64,000 bases of DNA from CAVTWS01 sp963738445 (lineage in GTDB: Bacteria; Actinomycetota; Acidimicrobiia; Acidimicrobiales; SHLQ01), in assembly GCA_963738445.1 (NCBI GenBank), contig CAVTWS010000004.1:62001-126000 (forward strand), read 5' to 3'. Each line of letters starts with the position of its first letter. The first letter of the stretch is position 1. Positions 60,924 through 64,000 of this stretch are shown here, piece after piece. Under the pieces are notes generated by a model. The model was not told where the DNA came from. It saw only the letters and a program-made list of their open reading frames with translations, and made no database searches. Both the position numbers and the translations under genes were made by a program.

Positions 60924-62477
60924 ATGAAGGGCATTCGGTGGCGCTGGATCGCCTCTCGGGCCGTCGCCGCGCTGGCCGGAGCGACCGTCCTCACCTTGCT
61001 CGGCGTGTGGTTGGCCCCCGACGCCGGTCATGACGCCCCGACGAGCGTCCTCGCCGCCTCCGCGCCCACCACCACCACGACCGCCGCGCTCGTCGTCCCA
61101 CCGACCACGGTCGCCACGACCACCACCGTGCCGCCCTACGACGGCTGGGTTGACCCCACGATGGTCGGCTCGTCGGTGAGCGACACCGTCGAGGGTCTGC
61201 TCACGTTCCGGGGTTCTCCGGGCCGCTCCTACTACGGCGAGGGGCCGGTGCCGCAGAACCCGGAAGTCGTGTGGCGCTTCCCGCCCGACGGCACGATGTG
61301 CAGCCTGTCCTCGGTGGGCTCCGGGACGCGTGAGTGGTGCGGAACGGGCTGGACCGGCCAACCCTCGATCTGGGAGCGCGAGGACGGCACCTGGGTGGCG
61401 TTCGGGGCCTACGACCGCAACGTCCACTTCCTCGACGCCGCCACCGGCGAACCGACCATCGCCGCCTTCCCCACCGGCGACATCATCAAGGGCTCGGTCT
61501 CCGTCGACCCGGACGGTTTCCCGCTCGTCTACAGCGGATCGCGCGACGACCACCTCCACGTGATCGCGATCGACCACGATCCGCCGGTCGAGCTGTGGAG
61601 CCTCGCCGCCGACGCCGTCGAGCCGACCCTGTGGAACAACGACTGGGACGGTTCCCCGCTGATCATCGACGACTACCTCTTCGAAGGGGGCGAGAACAGC
61701 CAGATCCACATCGTCAAGCTCAACCGTGGGTACGACCTCGAGGGTCACGTGACCGTCGACCCCGAGCTGGTGTGGAACGCTCCGGGCTGGGACGACGAGC
61801 TGCTCTCGGCGATCGGCGACCGAGACGTGTCGATCGAGAACTCGGTCGCCATCTCCGGCAACACGCTGTACTTCTCGAACTCGGGTGGACTCGTGCAGGG
61901 CTGGGACATCTCCGGCCTGCGCGACGGTGTCGAGCCCACCCGGGTGTTCCGGTACTGGGTCGGCGACGACACGGACGCCTCCATCGTGATCGACGACAAG
62001 GGCATGCTCTACGTGGCCTCCGAGTACGAGCGCGGCACCGGGCGGTCCGAGGAGCTCGGTCAGGTCGTCAAGCTCGACCCCAGCCGCCCCGACGACCCCG
62101 TGGTGTGGTCCGTGTCGGCGCGGGGCGGCATCGACACCGGGGTGTGGGCCACCCCCGGCCTCCATCGCGACATCCTGATCGTACCGACCATGGATCAGGG
62201 GATCCTGGGCATCGACCGGGCGACCGGAGAGGTGCGGTGGAACCTCGATCTCGGTTGGCACCTGTGGCAGTCGCCGGTCATCGTCGACGACACCTTGATC
62301 ATGGGCGACTGCGAGGGCGTGCTCCACGGATTCGACGCCCGCGACACCACGCAGGTCCCCCAGGAGCTGTGGAGCATCGAGCTGGGCGGCTGCATCGAAT
62401 CGACCCCGGCGGTGTGGCGGGGTCTGATCGTGGTGGGTGCTCGAGGTGGCCAGGTCTACGCCCTGGCGGACCGATGA
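60924..62477 (+). CDS. PQQ-type beta-propeller membrane-anchored protein
   Basis: A 517-residue protein: N-terminal signal anchor (WIASRAVAALAGATVLTLLGVWLA), a Thr/Ala/Pro-rich linker (about residues 48-72), then a WD40/PQQ-like beta-propeller (about 85-515) with repeated blades such as VVWRFPPDGTM, WVAFGAYDRNVHFLDAATGEP, LIVPTMDQGILGIDRATGEVRWNLDLG and IVVGARGGQVYALADR. No catalytic residues are evident, so a structural or sensing role is likely. The ATG at 60924 is divergent from the acyl-CoA dehydrogenase. It overlaps the DUF983 gene (ATGA). Confidence 0.82.
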   Translation: MKGIRWRWIASRAVAALAGATVLTLLGVWLAPDAGHDAPTSVLAASAPTTTTTAALVVPPTTVATTTTVPPYDGWVDPTMVGSSVSDTVEGLLTFRGSPGRSYYGEGPVPQNPEVVWRFPPDGTMCSLSSVGSGTREWCGTGWTGQPSIWEREDGTWVAFGAYDRNVHFLDAATGEPTIAAFPTGDIIKGSVSVDPDGFPLVYSGSRDDHLHVIAIDHDPPVELWSLAADAVEPTLWNNDWDGSPLIIDDYLFEGGENSQIHIVKLNRGYDLEGHVTVDPELVWNAPGWDDELLSAIGDRDVSIENSVAISGNTLYFSNSGGLVQGWDISGLRDGVEPTRVFRYWVGDDTDASIVIDDKGMLYVASEYERGTGRSEELGQVVKLDPSRPDDPVVWSVSARGGIDTGVWATPGLHRDILIVPTMDQGILGIDRATGEVRWNLDLGWHLWQSPVIVDDTLIMGDCEGVLHGFDARDTTQVPQELWSIELGGCIESTPAVWRGLIVVGARGGQVYALADR

Positions 62478-62935
62478 ACGACATCGGTCCGAGCGACTCC
62501 TGGCTCGATCCTCGAGTCGGCGCACCACCGACTCCGGACACGTGGACCCTGTTGCGGCGAGGGTTATCCCGACGATGTGCCGTGTGCGGTCAGGGCCGGC
62601 TCTTTCGCCGTTGGTTCACCATGATCGACCACTGTCCCCGCTGCGGCTTCCGATTCGAACGGCGGGAAGGGCAGTTCATCGGTGCCGTCGGCATGAACAC
62701 GGTGGTGAGCGGCGCGGCGCTGCTCGTGGTGATGGTGACCAGCCTCCTGCTGGCTTTGCCCGACCCCGACGTGGCGCCCATCCTGATCCCCACCGTTGCG
62801 GTCGGGTTGCTGGTCCCGGTGTTCTTCTACCCGTTCTCCAAGACCTTGTGGAACGCGGTCGATCTGGCCCTGCAGCCGCTCGAGGCGGGGGAGGCTCCCG
62901 GGCTCGGGACCGTTGAAGGCTCGGGCCAGCAGTGA
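62474..62935 (+). CDS. DUF983 family membrane protein
   Basis: A 153-residue protein with CAVCGQGRLFRRW and CPRCG zinc-ribbon-like motifs (about residues 35-65) followed by two transmembrane helices (about 77-97 and 103-125). This is the DUF983 family of proteobacterial and actinobacterial membrane proteins; function unknown. The ATG overlaps the propeller gene's stop, so the two are coupled. On the other strand, the downstream part of the DUF3499 frame runs through most of this gene. Confidence 0.85.
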   Translation: MNDIGPSDSWLDPRVGAPPTPDTWTLLRRGLSRRCAVCGQGRLFRRWFTMIDHCPRCGFRFERREGQFIGAVGMNTVVSGAALLVVMVTSLLLALPDPDVAPILIPTVAVGLLVPVFFYPFSKTLWNAVDLALQPLEAGEAPGLGTVEGSGQQ

Positions 62936-63241
62936 GGTCGCCGGGCTGACGGCCAGCGCGCTGGTGTGCCGGCGGGGGGTCCACTCCGGCCGCTCGACGC
63001 CGGCGGGCGCTTCGGCGACGGGCGCCTCGCTCCGCTCGGTCACCGAGGGCGTGAGATGGCGATCGTCGACGAGGGTCCACCCCGCCGGGACCGTCAGTCG
63101 CTCCAGGTGCACCGCGCAGGTAGGCAGCCCGAATCGGAGCTCGTCGAGCTCGACGATGGACGTGCGCAGGCCCGTCCGATCGATCACCAGCCGCGCGATC
63201 GCGTCACGCGAGCATGCCGGCCTGGCGCACCGCTCTGCCAT
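62564..63241 (-). CDS. DUF3499 family protein with an unusually long antisense tail
   Basis: The ATG at 63241 opens a protein whose first 115 residues look like DUF3499: CARPACSRDAIARL with the Cys pair, then LPTCAVHLERLTVPAGW and a C-terminal LLARAFNGPEP stretch, as in the actinobacterial family. Family members normally end soon after the LLARAF-type segment. Here no stop appears until 62564, giving 225 residues and a 372-base overlap with the DUF983 gene on the opposite strand; residues beyond about 120 have His/Gln/Glu-rich antisense-like composition. Either the stop has been lost by mutation/indel or the tail is real. Function unknown. Confidence 0.68.
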   Translation of the reverse strand: MAERCARPACSRDAIARLVIDRTGLRTSIVELDELRFGLPTCAVHLERLTVPAGWTLVDDRHLTPSVTERSEAPVAEAPAGVERPEWTPRRHTSALAVSPATSLLARAFNGPEPGSLPRLERLQGQIDRVPQGLGERVEEHRDQQPDRNGGDQDGRHVGVGQSQQEAGHHHHEQRRAAHHRVHADGTDELPFPPFESEAAAGTVVDHGEPTAKEPALTAHGTSSG

Positions 63242-63290
63242 ACCTGCACCGTAGCCAGGACGCCCGGACGAAGCGGGGATGGTGGTGACC

Positions 63291-63343
63291 GCGAGGCGGC
63301 CGAGCCGCCTACCCTGCCGCCGCGAGGCGGCCGAGAGCCGCCT
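63291..63343. repeat. Tandem hairpin repeat, two copies, ahead of the HAD gene
   Basis: AGGCGGC-CGA-GCCGCCT at 63294-63310 and AGGCGGC-CGAGA-GCCGCCT at 63325-63343, each a perfect 7-bp stem, inside two nearly identical units of about 30 bp starting 31 bases apart. They lie between the divergent DUF3499 and HAD genes, just before the HAD start, so promoter or leader regulation is possible as well as a REP-like role. Confidence 0.8.
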
Positions 63344-63356
63344 ACGCTGTCCCTTC

Positions 63357-64000
63357 GTGAACGCGGGTGAGGGCCACGGTCGGTCGGGACTCGTCATCGG
63401 GCTCGATGGCGACGACACCTTGTGGGGCAACGAGGACCACTTTCGCCGCACCGAGTCGGAGTTCGAGCGGCTGGTGACGCGCTGGGCCCGAGGCGATTCG
63501 GTCCGCGAGCGGCTCCTCACGGTCGAACGGCGCAACCTGGGCACGTTCGGGTACGGCGTCAAGGGCTTCACGCTCTCGATGATCGAGACGGCCATCGAGC
63601 TGTCCGGCGGCGAGGTCCCGGCGTATGACATCCATCGGATCGTCGAGCTCGGCCGACAACTGCTCGAACATCCCGTCGAGCTGCTCGACGGGGTTCGCGA
63701 GACGGTCGACGAGCTCGCCCGCCGTCACCCGTTGGTCCTCGTCACCAAGGGCGACCTCCTGCACCAGGAGACGAAGATCGCCGCGTCGGGACTGGCCGAC
63801 ACGTTCTGGCGGATCGAGATCGTCAGCGAGAAGGACCCCGCCACCTATCAGCGAATCCTGGACCGGCACGGAATCGAGCCGGCATCGTTCGTCATGGTCG
63901 GCAACTCGGTACCCTCCGACGTCCTGCCGGTCCTGGCGCTCGGCGGCCGAGCGGTGCACGTTCCGTATCACCTGACGTGGGAGATGGAGACCGCGCCGCC
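63357..64000 (+). CDS. HAD-superfamily phosphatase (partial, C-terminus outside window)
   Basis: The GTG at 63357 opens a frame with no stop before the window edge, 214 residues visible. Motif I is IGLDGDDTLW (Asp nucleophile, Asp+2), motif II PLVLVTKGD, motif III Lys/Asp in SEKDPATYQRIL and VGNSVPSDVLPVL; the pattern fits HAD type I phosphatases such as YigB/FMN or haloacid-dehalogenase-like enzymes acting on a small phosphomonoester. The GTG lies 14 bases after the second repeat hairpin. Substrate unknown. Confidence 0.85.
   Translation, partial: MNAGEGHGRSGLVIGLDGDDTLWGNEDHFRRTESEFERLVTRWARGDSVRERLLTVERRNLGTFGYGVKGFTLSMIETAIELSGGEVPAYDIHRIVELGRQLLEHPVELLDGVRETVDELARRHPLVLVTKGDLLHQETKIAASGLADTFWRIEIVSEKDPATYQRILDRHGIEPASFVMVGNSVPSDVLPVLALGGRAVHVPYHLTWEMETAP

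Noticed and set aside
60453..62528. 691-codon open frame on the minus strand opposite the propeller gene
   Set aside because: Composition and lack of motifs mark it as an antisense shadow; the plus-strand propeller has signal, linker and repeats.
1..64000. tRNA or rRNA genes
   Set aside because: No T-loop/anticodon-stem pattern or rRNA segment was noticed by reading; a covariance search was not possible.

Overview
This 64 kb window is a gene-dense, very GC-rich bacterial chromosome segment (roughly 70% GC by eye) with about 60 protein genes on both strands. I saw no rRNA or tRNA gene, no CRISPR array and no insertion sequence. It is clearly actinobacterial: a mycothiol ligase (mshC), DUF3499, DUF5318, DUF6049, DUF1918 and mycothiol-dependent maleylpyruvate isomerase-like proteins, an F420-type luciferase-like oxidoreductase, a SARP regulator and an ArfA-like OmpA protein. 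The gene mix and short-chain fatty-acid genes would suit the class Acidimicrobiia (Ilumatobacter-like), but that placement is inference. No stretch longer than 300 bases lacks a gene.

Layout. 1-3.7 kb: end of a DUF2237 gene, aspartate kinase, and a frameshifted SARP/TPR regulator. 3.8-10 kb: a large secreted trypsin-like protease, an MtfA-type peptidase, an MFS exporter and an HpaI aldolase. 10-14.5 kb (minus strand): the replication/ribosome operon rpsF-ssb-rpsR-rplI-dnaB, with a 434-residue intein inside DnaB. 14.8-20.2 kb (plus strand): a tight operon of an acetyl-CoA-synthetase-like enzyme, 2-oxoacid dehydrogenase E1 alpha, E1 beta and E2, and a free acyl carrier protein. 20-31 kb: lipid, pantothenate and RNA genes (CFA-type methyltransferase, TesB thioesterase, panB, CCA-adding enzyme, histone-deacetylase-like protein), plus lipoproteins. 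30.5-37.6 kb: the sigM-trxB-trxA block known from mycobacteria (GNAT, DUF6049, DegV, ECF sigma, anti-sigma, trxB, trxA), but without murJ/mviN. 37.7-45 kb: acyl-CoA ligase, CoA-transferase and a persulfide dioxygenase-rhodanese with a CsoR/CstR-like operator in front. 45-50.7 kb: an ArfA-like OmpA protein, a membrane protein with a recently duplicated domain, an amidohydrolase and an RTX-repeat protein. 50.8-64 kb: MOSC protein, two SDRs, SnoaL-like protein, mshC, cysS, ilvD, acyl-CoA dehydrogenase, PQQ-type propeller, DUF983, DUF3499 and a truncated HAD phosphatase.

Three things stand out beyond ordinary genes. (1) The E1-E2-ACP operon, whose E2 has two subunit-binding domains and which has no E3, could load an acyl group onto a carrier protein instead of, or as well as, CoA. 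(2) At four places short units (about 25-34 bp), each containing an inverted repeat, are tandemly duplicated; three of these arrays begin at a gene's stop codon, so the gene's 3' end has been copied. (3) Five otherwise conserved genes (SARP regulator, acs, cca, trxB, an SDR) each carry one single-base indel. This looks more like assembly or sequencing error than real decay, and should be checked before any of them is called a pseudogene.
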